Positions 1-13,239 of a stretch of 64,000 nt of DNA are shown here, one piece after another. Made by a program: the position numbers and the translations under genes. The DNA is from Brienomyrus brachyistius (Eukaryota; Chordata; Actinopteri; Osteoglossiformes; Mormyridae). Position 1 is the first letter of the stretch, and the number at the start of each line of letters is the position of its first letter. The notes below the pieces were generated by a model. That model worked only from the letters and a program-made list of their open reading frames with translations, made no database searches and was not told the DNA's origin. The DNA lies in NCBI RefSeq assembly GCF_023856365.1, contig NC_064540.1, positions 26,714,474 through 26,778,473 on the forward strand, read 5' to 3'.

Positions 1-1608
1 TCAATAGAAACAATGGGATGAGTCAGCTGCTTCAGATGAAGGTGTGCAAACAATCCATGGATATAATTCAATGGACAAACTTTGAAAATTAATGCACCAC
101 ACAGAATAAGCAAGAACCAGCTTCAGTATTCAAAGCTCCATAGCAGTATGCAGTTTTAGAAACGTTTCCATTGCATTTCAGGAATTAAGACGTTAAAACG
201 CAAGCTCTCTTTGTTATATTGTTTATTTATGCCCCTCCACAACATAACAGTACACAAAAATAGTATTCAGCATAAATAAAAACCAATTGTTGAGATACTT
301 GCAGCACTAAGGTCAACCTGTGGTCGGCTGCTTCACAGGTCAGGGCTGTCGGGCCTCGAATCGCAGCAGCACACCATCCTGGTCCACCGGAGGAGGGGGG
401 TCTACTCCCTGAGTGGTCCGAGGCAAACGTGCTACATTGTGTCCAATGAGTACCCAGGGACACTGCCATGCCCCGCCCCCTGAAAATGCATTGCTACAAG
501 GTAAAAAAACAAAACAAAAAAAAAAAACACCAGCTTTGAGGGAGCGCTGTGTGGTGTGTGTGTGTGTGGGGGGGCAGCAGGGGTGGGGGTGCAAAAATAA
601 AGGGGAACCTAAAGTGCTCACTGGAGCGAACCACAATACAGCACTTTAATTATTCAGGAGAAGGGGACACAGAGGGGGGATAACGACAGATCACAAATTA
701 ACATCCCATACAGAGTAATAATTAATGATAATCGCTCACACCACAAAACGGGTGCAAATTCTCATACAAAATAATGAAACCTTTCAGAAAGGTAAAGTCA
801 GCCAGATTAATCTCTGAACTACAAAAATGCCGACGAGAGCAGCAACACGGCTACTCAACGTAGGCTAGCAAGATGAGCTTTATCGAAAAATGGGAGGGCG
901 GGGGCAGTTTTAACAGCAAAGAGTAGGGGGGAAAATAGCCGACTGTTAATCTGCAATTTTACGATTATATAGGAGATTTTATGCAAAATACTATAGTTTT
1001 GTCACAAAAGAATAAACAAATGAAGACATTACAGCACTTTCTATCCATAAGAGGGGCCCAAGGTAGACCTTATGACTTAACTTGTGCATGAAGAGAGTAG
1101 CAAATATAGCAAGGATACACTGACTATAGCAACCAAGTCTCCTAAAATTGGTCTAAAAGACTGTACAAATTTACAGTATTGTGTACGACTATGAAATTAG
1201 GGTTTGTCACTTTTCCTTTTCTTCTTCAGAACATCATTACCTGCCCAGCTCTCTGGGGCCAAATAAATCATGATCGTTGAGTAAGCATCTGAACACGTAA
1301 AGTATACTGAAGACGTAACCAAGTACCACCAAGTCTTCAACACTGCATTTCCTGCACAAATGGCAGCTTATAATCTTTTGTTGGTTTTGCCACGGTGGGA
1401 AATTACAAAAAGCAGCTAAACTGTCTTTCATATACAAAAAGAAAAGAAAATCTTTGTCTCCGTCTCCTTGAGGATGGCTTGTGGGCGAACAGGAGGCCGT
1501 CAGTCCCGCCTCCCGGGTCACCACTCCGGACTGTTCGCTGTGGGGTAGCTCTGAGTCTGAGGTAAGCAGTGACGTGTGCGTGTGACGGACCGTGTGCACG
1601 TCCATGTC
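1..1608 (-). other. adnp: ADNP 3' UTR
   Basis: There is no conserved coding potential downstream of the ADNP stop codon. On the minus strand an AATAAA polyadenylation signal lies at 227-222, consistent with a 3' UTR of about 1.4 kb. The stretch includes A-rich and GT-rich low-complexity tracts near 505-580. The true cleavage site is not visible. Confidence 0.55.
222..227 (-). terminator. Candidate polyadenylation signal of ADNP
   Basis: An AATAAA hexamer on the minus strand, followed by T-rich sequence, about 1.4 kb after the ADNP stop. It is a candidate only; no transcript evidence is available. Confidence 0.4.
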
Positions 1609-4581
1609 TCATGCTTGCTGGCTGCCAAGCTCCACGCCCCCAGTCCGCAGTCCAGACACTGGCTCTGCTCCCCCAGCCCCGCCCTCTTTGGACATCTCGT
1701 GTCCCGGGTCACGCTGGTCCTGCCACACTGGGGAGGGGGAACGGCTGCTGCCCACCATCTCTTCGTCCTCCTCCGGGCCCCCAGAGGTTCTTTCTGGCTG
1801 CTCGTCCCCATAACCGTTTTCGCTGTGGCTCGCTGGCGTCTGACCCGTGCAGTGAGGATGTTCTGGTGAACCTGCTACTGTATCAGCAAGGCCTCCCTTC
1901 TCCTCCACTACCCCCCGGGCAGGGCCGTCGGTGCATGGAGTGTCTCTCCTGGGGGGTGTCTCCTTTTCACCAAGCTCTAATGCCCTCCTCTCGTTAGCCC
2001 TGGTGTTTTTTGTCCCAGAGCCGACCTCCCCTTCTGGCCCGCTGTCGGAATCCACGGCGATGGGTTCTGATACTTTCTCAGGAGCCCTGGCGGCACTTCT
2101 GATTGTCCTGCTTGGCCCGCTGTTCCCCAGCCTCCTCTGGCTCTGGCCGCCTCCTGCAGCCCTCTGCCGACGCCAGCGGCTAAGCACCTCCGCGGAGCGG
2201 CCAATAATCGCCTTGGATGTCCGACTCTTATTCTTGCCGGCATTCTCAGGAACCACCTCAGGCTCAAGGTCCAGCTCGTGCTGGACACGGCTGAGCTGGC
2301 TTACGTTGAAGCCCAGCAGCACGACCTGCCCCCGCCTCTCGCAGTCCTGGAGACACGTCCGCCGCCGGTTGGCAAAGTGGCTGGCGACATCCGATTTCCA
2401 CAGCCACAAGCTGGCGGCCAGCTTCTCAACCTCACGGCGAGATGGGTATGGCTGACGGTTGAAGTAAGACGTCAGAAAGGCCTTGCGTGTTTCGTACGAT
2501 GCGTCTTCGTGGCCCTTGGGGTCCAGCGCCAAGACGACAGGCTCTTCAGTCTTCCCTGTTGGCCCCGGAGGCGTTCGGTGCCCTGGCTCCTGTGACTTGA
2601 GCCTCTTGGTGGGAGGCGAGTCCGCAGGCTCAGGCTCACGTTTGAGGGGGGCCAGGGGTGTGCCTGTGGGCCGGGGCTCAGGCCCATTCTGCGTCTTCCC
2701 CACGCCACGGCAGTGCACTAAGTGCAGTGTGATGGTGGATGCCGTCATGTTGCTGGTGTAGACGCCCAGGCAGTGGATGCACTTGTAAGTGAGCTTCTTC
2801 TCCACCGGGTGCACCGTCTGTATGACCTGGTGGCGCTCACGCAGGTGGTGCGCCAGTGCATCGGAGATGGGGCCCTTCAGGATGGAAAAGCAGAGGGGGC
2901 ATAGCGTCTTGCCCACGTCTTTCTTGTAGGGTACAGCGGCCTGGGGTACGCTCTTTGCCAACGTATTGGGTGGCCCCTCTGGGATCTTGGGTGCCACCTT
3001 CTTGCCTTGCGCAGCAGAAGAGAAGTTATTCTGTGCGTGGAAGGCCACTGACTCTTCAGGTGCATCCCTCATATTGTAGGTGGTGACGATCAGCTGGACG
3101 TTTTTGGGGTTGCCATGCTGCAGCGTGAGGTCGAAGGTGAGTGGCGAGTCATTGCGGGGCCCTGCGGCCTCATCCGAATGTGCAGCACGCGTGTGCGCCA
3201 CCAGCTTCTCCACGTCATGGAAGACGTTGCGGCAGTGCGGGCACGACAGGCCGTGGATCAGCATGTGGTTGAGCAGCGTGTCACTGGGCAGGTAGCGGTT
3301 GCAGTGGAGACACTTGCTGGTGAAGTTGTGGATCTTCATGATGTAGTTGGCCACGGCACGTACCTTCTCTGCCTTGTGCTCCTTCTCGAAGTGCGCGCTG
3401 TACACGTTCTCAGGGAACAGCTCATTGCAGATGGTGCAGATCTTCCACTTCTGCGTGTAGGACGTGCCCAGCAGGGAGCTGCCACCGCTGCCCGCCTTCT
3501 TACCGGGGCTCACTGAGGTCACCGTGGCGGCAGCTGCCTGTACCCGCGAGGGTAGTGATACGGTCTTCAGTGTGGACGAGAGGGCGGATGACGGGGTCGT
3601 TGAGGAAGAGCCCGCCCCCGCCTGGACACCCGTGCGGGCCGCCGCCTGGCCACCCGCCCCGACCCCCTGCGCGCTTGCGTTCTGCCGGATGGTGTGTGAC
3701 TGCTGCGGGATGGTCACCTGTGTGTTACCTGGAAGGGTGATGCGCACCTGCTGACCAACCGAGAAGGCCTGTGCCGTGGACCCTTTTATACCAAACTGGC
3801 CCGGCTTCAGGGGCACGGCCGACAACAGCCCAGTCTTAGGCAGTGACAGCCGGCTTAGCTGCTGCGTGGTGAGGGTGCGAACACCAGTGGTCACCACAGT
3901 GCCCTTGGACGACACCCCCAGGATGCTCTTGTCCTGGGTTTTTGGGGAGATCATCATCAGAGGCTGTGCACGTGGCACAACCACGCTGGTGTGGCCGATC
4001 ATAGCCGTCACCTGGTAGCCAATACGCTCATGGTCCTCAATGACATGCTGCACCAGGGCCTCGTACGTGCGCGGTATGAACAGGCAGCGTTTGCAGTGGA
4101 TGGCGTCGGTGTCGCGGGAAGGTGCCGTGGATGAAGCGGACGTCCCGCCATTGACGGACTTCTCAGAGGCTTTTGAGACATACGGTGCCGCCACATGCTG
4201 GAAGTGCTCCCGGTAGATATGTTTGCGCACCACATTGTAGAGTGGGTCACGGTACGTGCATTTCTTGCAGTAGTACACGGCCTGCTCCACGCTGTCACCA
4301 GATCGTGGCTTGGGGCTGCTGCCGTCCAGCCGGCCCGCCTCCTTCGAGCCGGCTGCTGCGGCTCCGCCAGCCTGACGTACTGCGTTGCTGGGCACATGGA
4401 ACAGTCGGATGTGTGTCTCCAGTGTCGCCTTGTTCCCATAGAAGGTACAGTAGGGGCAATTGAGCAGGATGCGGCTCTCGAAGTCCTCGCTGTGCACATT
4501 GCGGAAATGGCTCTTGTAGGCCGAGAAGAACTTCGAAGAGAAGGAACAACCGGAACACCAGAAGGGCTTCGACCTGTACTC
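1609..4581 (-). CDS. adnp: ADNP last coding exon (zinc fingers, homeodomain, C-terminus)
   Basis: This 2973-nt exon encodes residues 68-1057. The acceptor (CCACAG) precedes the codons for EYRSKPFWC; the open frame continues upstream to 4686 but those codons are intronic. Zinc fingers are recognisable by their Cys/His spacing, starting with [13 protein letters not shown] and LNCPYCTF, then [64 protein letters not shown] and [12 protein letters not shown]. The position of the neuroprotective NAP octapeptide (residues 353-360) reads NTQVTIPQ instead of NAPVSIPQ. The HP1 motif position (819-823) reads QVVLL. A large single terminal exon is the normal ADNP gene structure. Confidence 0.95.
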   Translation of the reverse strand, partial: EYRSKPFWCSGCSFSSKFFSAYKSHFRNVHSEDFESRILLNCPYCTFYGNKATLETHIRLFHVPSNAVRQAGGAAAAGSKEAGRLDGSSPKPRSGDSVEQAVYYCKKCTYRDPLYNVVRKHIYREHFQHVAAPYVSKASEKSVNGGTSASSTAPSRDTDAIHCKRCLFIPRTYEALVQHVIEDHERIGYQVTAMIGHTSVVVPRAQPLMMISPKTQDKSILGVSSKGTVVTTGVRTLTTQQLSRLSLPKTGLLSAVPLKPGQFGIKGSTAQAFSVGQQVRITLPGNTQVTIPQQSHTIRQNASAQGVGAGGQAAARTGVQAGAGSSSTTPSSALSSTLKTVSLPSRVQAAAATVTSVSPGKKAGSGGSSLLGTSYTQKWKICTICNELFPENVYSAHFEKEHKAEKVRAVANYIMKIHNFTSKCLHCNRYLPSDTLLNHMLIHGLSCPHCRNVFHDVEKLVAHTRAAHSDEAAGPRNDSPLTFDLTLQHGNPKNVQLIVTTYNMRDAPEESVAFHAQNNFSSAAQGKKVAPKIPEGPPNTLAKSVPQAAVPYKKDVGKTLCPLCFSILKGPISDALAHHLRERHQVIQTVHPVEKKLTYKCIHCLGVYTSNMTASTITLHLVHCRGVGKTQNGPEPRPTGTPLAPLKREPEPADSPPTKRLKSQEPGHRTPPGPTGKTEEPVVLALDPKGHEDASYETRKAFLTSYFNRQPYPSRREVEKLAASLWLWKSDVASHFANRRRTCLQDCERRGQVVLLGFNVSQLSRVQHELDLEPEVVPENAGKNKSRTSKAIIGRSAEVLSRWRRQRAAGGGQSQRRLGNSGPSRTIRSAARAPEKVSEPIAVDSDSGPEGEVGSGTKNTRANERRALELGEKETPPRRDTPCTDGPARGVVEEKGGLADTVAGSPEHPHCTGQTPASHSENGYGDEQPERTSGGPEEDEEMVGSSRSPSPVWQDQRDPGHEMSKEGGAGGAEPVSGLRTGGVELGSQQA

Positions 4582-5854
4582 CTGTGGACAGAGCAGAGGA
4601 TTAGCAGGTTTGAGTGAACCAGAGGGAGCCCCGCGGCCCTCAGGTGGCCATCTACGGCAATAATGCTTAGATTCATCATACAACACAAAGCCAATGGCTT
4701 CATGCTGGATCAGAGAGCAGTGTGGTAACTGCTGTGAGAGCTGCGCAGAACTGGACAGATGTCAGATACATGGAACTTGTAAGGGGTGAAGCATCACAAT
4801 AGGAAGTAACAACATGCTTCAAGCCTGCCCCTCACGGGTTTGTTTTGGAGCCAGTTGGTAAACATAATGCCCCAGATCACACATATGTGAAAGTGTATTC
4901 TAGATTCCTGCAGCCCCATGTAAGACTGAATGTACTTTAAAGGTGCCATATTATGCTTTTCCAGTTTCTCCCTTTCCATTAGTCCGTTATATAGCTTTAT
5001 GTCAATGTAAACGCCCTGCAAAGCCTTAAGGCCCAAAGTACACACCAAAGGGAGTATCTTTCACTACAGAAGCCACACTTCTCTAATCTGCCTGATACAC
5101 CTCACTGGAATTCCAGCCCTTACTTCTGTGACATGGTGAGGTCACCTCGTTACACAATCCTTATTGGCCGCCTACTTGCAAGACTTGGCTGCAGACTGCA
5201 AGAAACGGGTGGAAAGAGTAGAGCAAGCTGACCAGAGCACACAGGGCTCAAAGGTACGGCTTAAAGCTCTAACAGAGTGTTTCAGAGTGAACAGAGATGT
5301 ACAGTATGAGAAAAATAATGTGTTTTTAGAACACTGAAGCATGTAAATCTATTCCAGTAAACCCCAAAAACAAAATTATTAACAGTGAAAATGAGCAGGA
5401 CACTGACATGGTGATGAGAGTCTTGGCACATGCATACAGAATGCATTTTGTGTGCTAGCCAATCACATTGGTAGCATCAAAACCCTACCAGCATGTGACA
5501 TACCTGTGCTTTAGTTAATGATGGATCCCACATGCACAGGTCATCCCAGGTGGTATTTTTGACATAGAAGTCATTGGGACCAAACTCCTTGAAGTCCTAT
5601 TACAAAGAGGATAAAGGACAGTACTGAACATGTTTAAGTGGACGAATATGAAAATATATGCTGCTGAAGCAACTGATTCAAAGAGCAAACGTCAAAAGAA
5701 TATTTAATTCAAAACTCAAAGGGATGCAACGCAAAAGGCACAGTACCTCTACGTGGTCCTTGCAGTACTCCAAGCCGATATCGCTCAGAACCTTCTTCAC
5801 ATTTTTCCTGGCTTTCCGTAAACTATAGAGGTTGTTTACAGGGAGCTGAAACAT
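1609..5854 (-). CDS. adnp: ADNP, activity-dependent neuroprotector homeobox protein (whole coding span, 3 coding exons)
   Basis: The spliced coding sequence joins 5854-5747, 5596-5504 and 4581-1609 (all splice phases 0), giving 1057 aa; human ADNP is 1102 aa. The protein starts [19 protein letters not shown] and ends ELGSQQA, both hallmarks of ADNP. ADNP is a nuclear factor that binds DNA with the remodeller CHD4 and HP1 (ChAHP complex) and also associates with SWI/SNF subunits. What is seen: nine C2H2-type zinc fingers in the first two thirds, a basic KRLK stretch near residues 725-729, and a divergent homeodomain at about 746-815 (core [21 protein letters not shown]). The region after about residue 830 is short and poorly conserved. 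Teleosts keep two ADNP genes (adnpa, adnpb); I cannot say which this is. ADNP2 is excluded by the near-identity of the zinc-finger 5 to 9 region with ADNP. Confidence 0.95.
5504..5596 (-). CDS. adnp: ADNP coding exon 2
   Basis: This 93-nt exon encodes 31 residues (37-67), [19 protein letters not shown] and following, aligning with human ADNP [20 protein letters not shown]. It is bounded by TTTGTAATAG acceptor and GTATGTC donor sequences on the minus strand, both phase 0. It is too short to appear as a long open frame. Confidence 0.9.
5747..5854 (-). CDS. adnp: ADNP coding exon 1 (start codon)
   Basis: The ATG at 5854-5852 opens 36 codons, [19 protein letters not shown] then [18 protein letters not shown], almost identical to human ADNP. 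The acceptor CCTGCCAG ends at 5864, so only about 9 nt of 5' UTR lie in this exon. Further 5' UTR exons must lie at higher coordinates. The donor GTACTG follows 5747. Confidence 0.92.
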
Positions 5855-7322
5855 GCTTCCTATCTGGCAGGAAAAAAGAAAATAATGTCACGTACCTGTC
5901 AACCACAACAGAATATGGCGAATTTCATCACTATTAAGACTCCTAACAAAACGTGCCAATCCAAATGGAGGCCAGGTAAAATTAAGCCCAGAAAAACAGC
6001 ATACAGGCTATTTGCATTCAAGCTACTATATTTTCTTGCGGTTCAAAAACATCAAGCTACCCAAGCAGCTCAAATCAATCCTCAGAATTGAATATTCTGT
6101 GACATTCAGGACTATTAATTGTTCCTCTTTACTAAAGAGCATTTAGCTTGATGCTTTTGTAGCACCGATTTCAAAGCTTTGCCGCCTAATCGAAAGGAAT
6201 AGGTTATAATTCATATATTATGTGAATAATAAATATAACAACATTGGGAATTATTATAATAATTTAGTCAAAACTCTAATGAGGTTAATACAAAATCCAC
6301 CAAATACATTTAGGAATGAAAACTATTGTACTGGAGGTAAAAAATTATGCATGGAAAGTAGGTTGTGGATGATCTGACAAAACCAACACCCACATTTGTC
6401 AAGGACCAAAACTGAAAAATTCTCCTTGAGAAAAACTGATTTGCCAATGGAATAACCACTGCAGGCTACTCCACATTCACATTGTGCGGTTCAGATACAT
6501 TCCCTGATTTGAAGGACGGACTGCACATCTTCCACCATTAAGATGCAAGCTTCTATTCACTCTAAAGTGTGTATTTTTGTGAATGCTATTTCTTGCGCAC
6601 TCAGTGCTACAGTTCTAAAGCAACTTATTCCACCAGAAAATAACTTGCGCACCACTTAAAACATGATGTAAACAATGATTAAAAACAATCCCTCAAACAT
6701 TACTTGCACAAGTAGTGAGCCTGGATGATGACAGTACAGCCACTGGACCAGCAGCACAGTTCTGTCAGTTTGAACACTGGAGAAGCCAGCTTTCACACTG
6801 CTGTTAAACTGACATAAAGGCAGCAGCAAGTTAAGATGGAGTCTCCAGCTGGGCCAGTTATCCCAGTTCATTGTTAAAAAGGAGTCTTCGGTTACCAACA
6901 CCTTTATTACTTAGTTGCTTGATGGACAATCTAGAAGACATATTCTTTGGATAATCTGTATTTTACACATCTGAATAGTTAATTGGAACATTTTAAATAT
7001 TTTTGACAGCAGGGCCATCCCCAAGACACAAACATCCAAATTTTAATCCACAAAACCCCCAATGAAAAAAACTGTAGTTAGAGCAATTGCAGCTGTCTGC
7101 CCAATTCCATCATGTTCTCCTTAATCCATGTCCTCCCGTGCATCTTCACCTGCCTGTTGCCCTCAATCTCTCTGTATCAATCAGTCTTTGTTTTCACCAG
7201 AACCTTTACTGCTCTCTGCCTCTCTGCCTTTCTCTCACCACCCACCTACAGCAAGTGGGCTCTACAGTCTGAGAAATTGCCCTTCTTACAGAAGTCATTA
7301 AAACCTTAAAACCTATTTGACA

Positions 7323-7636
7323 TTCAAATGCTTATCCAGATCAGGGTCATGTAGGGGGTCTGGAGCCTATTCCAAGCATAACAGGATACAATGCGGGGGT
7401 ACACCCTGCATGGGATGTCAATCCATCACAGGGCACATGCATGCAGACACAAACACACGCTATTGGCATTTTGGAAATATCACATGGATCATAGGACAAA
7501 ACAGGAGTTTCCAGAGGAAACCCCTATGATGCAAAGAGAACATGCAAACATCAAATAGGAATCAAAAGTGGGATTTGAACCCCCACCTTATAGGTGCGAG
7601 CCAATGATACAATCCACTAAACCACTGAATCATGAA
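7323..7636 (-). mobile_element. Old tRNA-derived SINE-like element, full length but diverged
   Basis: On the minus strand it has a tRNA-like head (diverged A-box-like TCAGTGGTTTAGTGG, B-box-like GGGTTCAAATCC), a body with GTTTGCATGTTCTC-like and CCTGTGATGGATTGAC-like stretches, and a 3' part resembling GGATAAGC. Five other copies of the same family are in this window; this one is among the most diverged. Confidence 0.65.
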
Positions 7637-7949
7637 CCCTGGTCTGGACAACAGAAGAAACTGTCTTAACACCAATTCATTATTAATTCCCTATTAATTT
7701 TCCACAATAAACTGCATAACTAACCCCACTTGCATAAAATATGCGTCCCTTTTGCAAGTACCTTTTAAAAACCACAGTGGCATTATACAACAATATGATT
7801 TGTAGTTCCGGCATGTTGAATCCAACTTTGAGACTCAAATGACCACAGCGAATCATGTCCCATGTTCCCCACCGGACATGGCTATGGTTATACCAGCAGT
7901 CCCACCGCCTGTGGTGCATGCAGCCACGAGGAGCTCCAGTGCCCTTCCA

Positions 7950-9850
7950 GCCTCGCTTGTCAGCCCAGTTTCCCCCATTGCTGGTAGATGGCGCTAGAGA
8001 GCGCCCTCGGCCTTCCGATTATGTAAGACACCCAGCTCCGCAACTGCGGCCCAGCCCCCATGATCACGGAATGGCGCCTCCTATTGAGTCTGCAGCGGCG
8101 CCCAACATGTCTGCATTGCAATTTTTTCCCTTTCTCTTTTTCCTCTGGCGGTGGGGGCTGGGTATAGTCCGCTTCGCTTAAGGGTCGCTGGTTCAGCACG
8201 CCCAACATAGTCCGTAAAAAACGACTTTTTGTCTTAAATTTGCACTAGAACTCGTAATTGGGGGAGGCTGTCGTTATACACACTTTGGATCGAGCTTTTA
8301 AAATTACGCGGTTGTTTTTTTTTCCTTGCAGACGACACTCTTTTCGTGACGGCCGGCTTTCGCTGTCATCTTCTACAAAAACTCAGCAACCCCGTCCACC
8401 CACACAGCCATATACAAACGGGTACCAAAACTAGGGGGGAGAGGTTAACCACAGAAATTCACCGCCGAAAATTCCAGATTCGCTGGCTATATAAACGACA
8501 TTCGGGAAGAGTAGGTAGATTAAAAAATACATATATCTGGCAGGGAGCAGCATTTTTAGGTTAACGGCTAATAATCATCCCCTCAAGCCAGATGCTTGTG
8601 TGTCAGACTGCTTCCCATTCATTGCTTTTTCCCGAGCACTTCAACCGTGTCTGAAGACGCGCTTGTACCTGGCGGAGTTGCGTCGGCACGGCACGCGCCT
8701 CTCCCATCACTTCGCCACATCGACCGCGAGCCAATTAGCCAAACACTGTAACACCTGCGCGAGAGCACGGCCAAAACTCACGGCAGCCGCTAATTAAAGC
8801 GCGAACGGGGCGCTTTGCGGGACCTCAGCCGAGCCGGATCGCCTTTGAGGCGATCCGAAAAAGAGATGGCATAAAATCCTTCTTCCCCCCCCGCGCTGGA
8901 GTTTCGCGATAACATTAATGGTGGGACTCCACAGAACGGTCTGCACGGCCAAGCCAGTTAGACCGGCGGTAAGGGGCCGAATGGTCCAAACCAGCCGCAC
9001 ACGTACCCGTCACGATTAAGCTAGGCGGTTAACAATGACAGCATTAAGATTTAAGTTCATTGATCGTCGGTGGGTACCTCTAAACAGCAATAAAAAACAC
9101 TGTTCGGAATTACAATATACATTACGACTAATAAAAGAAAATAACTGCCAATTAAATAATCGGATAAGTTAACCGGTATATCTCCAGATACTACAAGGCA
9201 CGGCATTCATAGCGGCCATATATAAACTACGATTATTGCGTTAACTAAACAAATACCGCAACATCCCAAACTGAACCAGTGTGTTTATAAGCCGGGGTCG
9301 GGGCTTAAAACTACCGGACGAGGCTGCGGTGCGCTGGCAGCAGCTAAGCTAACTAGTTGGTTACCCTGAGGCTCGTGGCTCAGTAGGCGGCATGGCTGGA
9401 TATTCACCTAGACTACCAGGGGGCTCGATCGCGACAGTCCAACAACTTCTGAAGAATCGTCGTCCAATAAACAAACAAGCGACCGCAAGCCCACAGCTAT
9501 CATATGTATCGACAGCATTAGTAAGTACTGCGCTGGCACAGTTAGCCGGCTAACTGTCAACACTTGTTTTATCAGCCCGTTAGCCGGCTAGCTAGTTGGC
9601 TTTACCTGCTTGAGTAAAATCAGGCGGCTAGCTACTCCACACTTGAGGCGATCTGTAGCTAGTTAACGTTAAACTGAACCCGCGGCGAAGACAAAGGGGC
9701 GATCGTCGTCCTCCCTCCTCTTCCTCACTGGGCAGCCGAGACGAGTCGCTTTACTGGGAGACGTTCAGGTGCCCACACCGGACCGACAGAATGGACTAAA
9801 CTCCCTTTGCTGTCCGTCCCGGGGCTTACGGCTGTCCTTCTCTCTCCCTT
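7950..9850 (-). promoter_or_regulatory. CpG-rich region upstream of ADNP, probable promoter and non-coding first exon(s)
   Basis: GC and CpG density is much higher here than in the flanks, notably at 8640-8850, 9280-9340 and 9660-9870. It lies 2-4 kb upstream of the first ADNP coding exon, where the non-coding first exons of ADNP are expected. No coding frame is recognisable on either strand. I cannot assign exon borders from sequence alone, and a divergent promoter for an unseen gene is possible. Confidence 0.45.
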
Positions 9851-11034
9851 TTCGGCTGCCGGCGATGAAGTGCTGCTGTCACACATCTAGATAGTGCGTA
9901 GCTGAATAGCCAAGTTTACTGATGGTACAAGAGAAATGAGCGGTAGTGCAGTACCCAGTGTTGCGCCAATTTTACCAGGTTTTGTACAAAATAGAATCTG
10001 ATCCACACTATGATCATTTACAATCACTAATACTTTTCTCCCTCCTCTTCTACAGACAATACCCCCCAGTCAAGAACCTGCCCAGTCCAAAATGGCGTAT
10101 GAAAAAGAGCGGAAGTGACATATGCGTTTGATTAGCATAAGAAAGTCATTGTGCCCACAGAGAGACCACTTGATTAAGGGAAACGTCGTTTTAGGAGTTT
10201 TATACTACATAAACTTGGTATTTACCTGACCCGCGAAGGTACAACGATATCCTTAAATTCAGATTCCGCCCGTTTGTCAAATAAAGGGAGACAGCAGCAG
10301 TTTTAGGGAGAGGGGAAACCGAACTGCACCCTCCGATGTCCAATAGGGGGCGTATTGGTCGTGAGTCCGATGTGGTGAATCAATATGAAAAAACTGGCGC
10401 GCATGCGTTTTGGGTCTCTATGCTGGCGCCTTCCCTAGGCGAAGAATCGGATGTGCACACTGCCTCATAACATCCCCGGGTGGCGCTATGCTTATTATTG
10501 CGCTGTGCTCAACCGGACTACTTTCCAAGTATCACGTGCTTTCTTCATATCCCGGGTTTCAGCCGTGGGTCAAGTGCAAGGCCATTGAATTGGGCGTGCT
10601 GAGAAAATGGTAGGTCCATCCTTGTCTGTAAACCACATCAGATCTGATGATAGCAGTGACCTGCTGCATATGCTTGTGGTTAAAATAATTAAATAAATTC
10701 AATGGTGTGTCACTCGGGACACATGGTGAGTAAAACTGTAAAAAATCTGACATTGTGCTCACCATGAACTGACATGTGCGCACTGAACTGCTTCTTTGTT
10801 CATCATTCTATATTTTGTGCCAGGCCTCCCTAAGAATTTTTTTTTTCTGTAGAGCAAATTTTTTTCCCAATATTGCTAGCTATGTCAATCATACTTTTTG
10901 AAACACACATACATCTCTGAAGTATAAAAAAAGGTGACAGCAAGTGACACTAGGCTCCAGGGGTGCTGGGTAAATGGACTGAACGTACTCAGGTACCAAG
11001 TTTCACTCTCAACAGTGCATATGTGTACGTGTCA

Positions 11035-11262
11035 TCATGGGGTTTCCTCTGGGTGTTCAGATTTCCCCCCACAGTGCTAGAACTTGATGAGGCTAATTAG
11101 AGTTATCAAATTGTCGATCGATGTACATGTGTGGGTGTTCCCTGTGATGGGCTGGCACCCCATCCTGGGTTGTTCCCTACTTTGTGCCTGTAGTTTCTGG
11201 GATAAGCTCCAGATCGCCCAGGACCCTGAACAGGACAAGAGATTACAGAAAATGGATGGATA
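11035..11262 (+). mobile_element. SINE-like element fragment, plus orientation
   Basis: It matches the body and tail of the SINE family seen at 14709-15015, in the opposite orientation: GGGGTTTCCTCTGGGTG, GAGGCTAATTAGAGTTA, CCCTGTGATGGGCTGGCACC, and a tail ending in AAAATGGATGGATA. The tRNA-like head is missing. Confidence 0.7.
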
Positions 11263-12293
11263 TATATTATTGAAAATATTTAAATGAATAATAAATATAA
11301 TTGAATATTGAACACGAGTTATTAAAAATAGATAAATGTAGTATATGTTGAACTGGATTTGACTGCTCACTCTCTTTAGGTGTTCAAATGTAAAGCAGAC
11401 CCAAGAATCAGAAATGGAAAGATCTTTATTGGCCAAATATATTTTACAAGGAATCTGTCTTGGTGGGCGTGCTTCAGTATGACATATAACATGCAAGATA
11501 ATTTCAAGATAATTTGCAAGTATGTACACATGAACATTTAAAGAAATGTATTACAGTAGACTGTAAGGTGGTATAGAGGTCCAGTTTGGATTAAAAATAA
11601 ACACAACATGGACTGGGTTTCGCAGAACACATGTAGTAAAATTTAAAAATGAACACATTTTAAGTATTTTTTTGTCAAATTAGACTCAAACTCTTTGCCA
11701 TTCAACTTACTAATGCATACGCCTGTTACGTAGAATTAGCATTACAGGAGGCAACAGACATGCTACAAAACCATTAAAGACCTAAGAGTAACGCTCATAA
11801 GGTGTGTGGCGGGCACGCTGCCAGTGGCAAGCAGATTTGCATTAAAAAAAGAAAATGAACGGCTATTATGAGATTTTTAATTTTGCGGAACTGCTAGGGT
11901 TAGGGCGTAGGAGAAAGCTTGATTTTGTGGGCGGGGACACAATAATTCGAATACAAAGGTTTGTATTTTTTGGGATGGACGCAAGAAGCAGAATTATATA
12001 ATGGGAATGGGGTCAAGGGTGTAACTTTGGTTTGAACATTGCGGGGGTTCAGGTCTCCACCCATAATGGGGGGGGGGGGGGGGGTTGACGGTTGTATTAA
12101 CCAGTTTTGATTATTGACGGGGTTACAACCCTGTAATTTACCCCTATGGGGGGGGGGGGTACACGTCCCCCCCTGTTTCCTATGCTCCTGTACCTACTCC
12201 AAAGTCTCTCAAAAAAAGTACACGTAACATTGTTAGACAACTATAACATTTCTGTCGTACCACCATCTATTGATCCAAACTACGTTACAGCAT

Positions 12294-12411
<118 letters not shown>

Positions 12412-13239
12412 AGAGTTTAATAAATAAAGGCGTATTCCCTCGGGTCCTCGTTCAATATAAACACATCAAAGTGATTTACTTAAGCGATTGTACTTGCTTT
12501 AGGTACGGAACTCTGAACACACTTTCAGTTTGTTTTATATTTCAGTTGCTTAAGCATTTGCTTGCCTCAAATAAAAATACGAAATATAAACTCTGTATAT
12601 GTTATGCAATTTTATCATTTATCTTTAAGTTAAACCACAGTTCAGTGTGGACTATTACGATTATTAATAAGAAATCTAACCTGCTTGCTAGTTTACAGTG
12701 ACAGTTGCGAGCGAGACAGTAATATGCTATTAGAAATCTTGTAATCAGACACTTGACTTCGGATGTTTGATTTCATCCCCCCCCCTTCTCTGAGTTTAAA
12801 GAAGCCATTAACTGCGGTTTGTTCGATCTGCAGAAAACAAGCTGTAATAAAGTTAGATATTGGCGCAGGTACGGATGTAACATTCTGGTCTTCCATCACG
12901 ATACACTAGGTGGCGCGATTTCCTCAGTCTATCACCATTGCCCATCCACTGTGTAGCGATTGATGCAGCGAGCTTTTTCTTATTAATGGCAGATGTTTGA
13001 TAATCCGTAATTTTCCATAATCCTCAAACATAGCTATTAAAATCTTCATGTCAGATGTCTGTTTCCAAGAAAGCAGATCAAAGCAGTGAGTCTGCCAAGG
13101 ACAGGTAATATTGGGTTCCCTTCATGACATGGGGGGGCAGGAACCACACTGAGAACATCACTATGGAATATGACAAAGTGCACGAGAAAGTTCCTGAAGA
13201 CATTCTTATGTGGTTCTTATTTATGGCTGATAACTCTGT

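Noticed and set aside
4582..4686. N-terminal extension of the ADNP terminal exon to the ATG at 4686
   Set aside because: Those codons lie upstream of a clear acceptor and do not match ADNP. The true start is the exon at 5747-5854.
2008..4703. Other long frames on both strands overlapping the ADNP exon
   Set aside because: They are shadow frames of a GC-rich conserved exon with no homology of their own.
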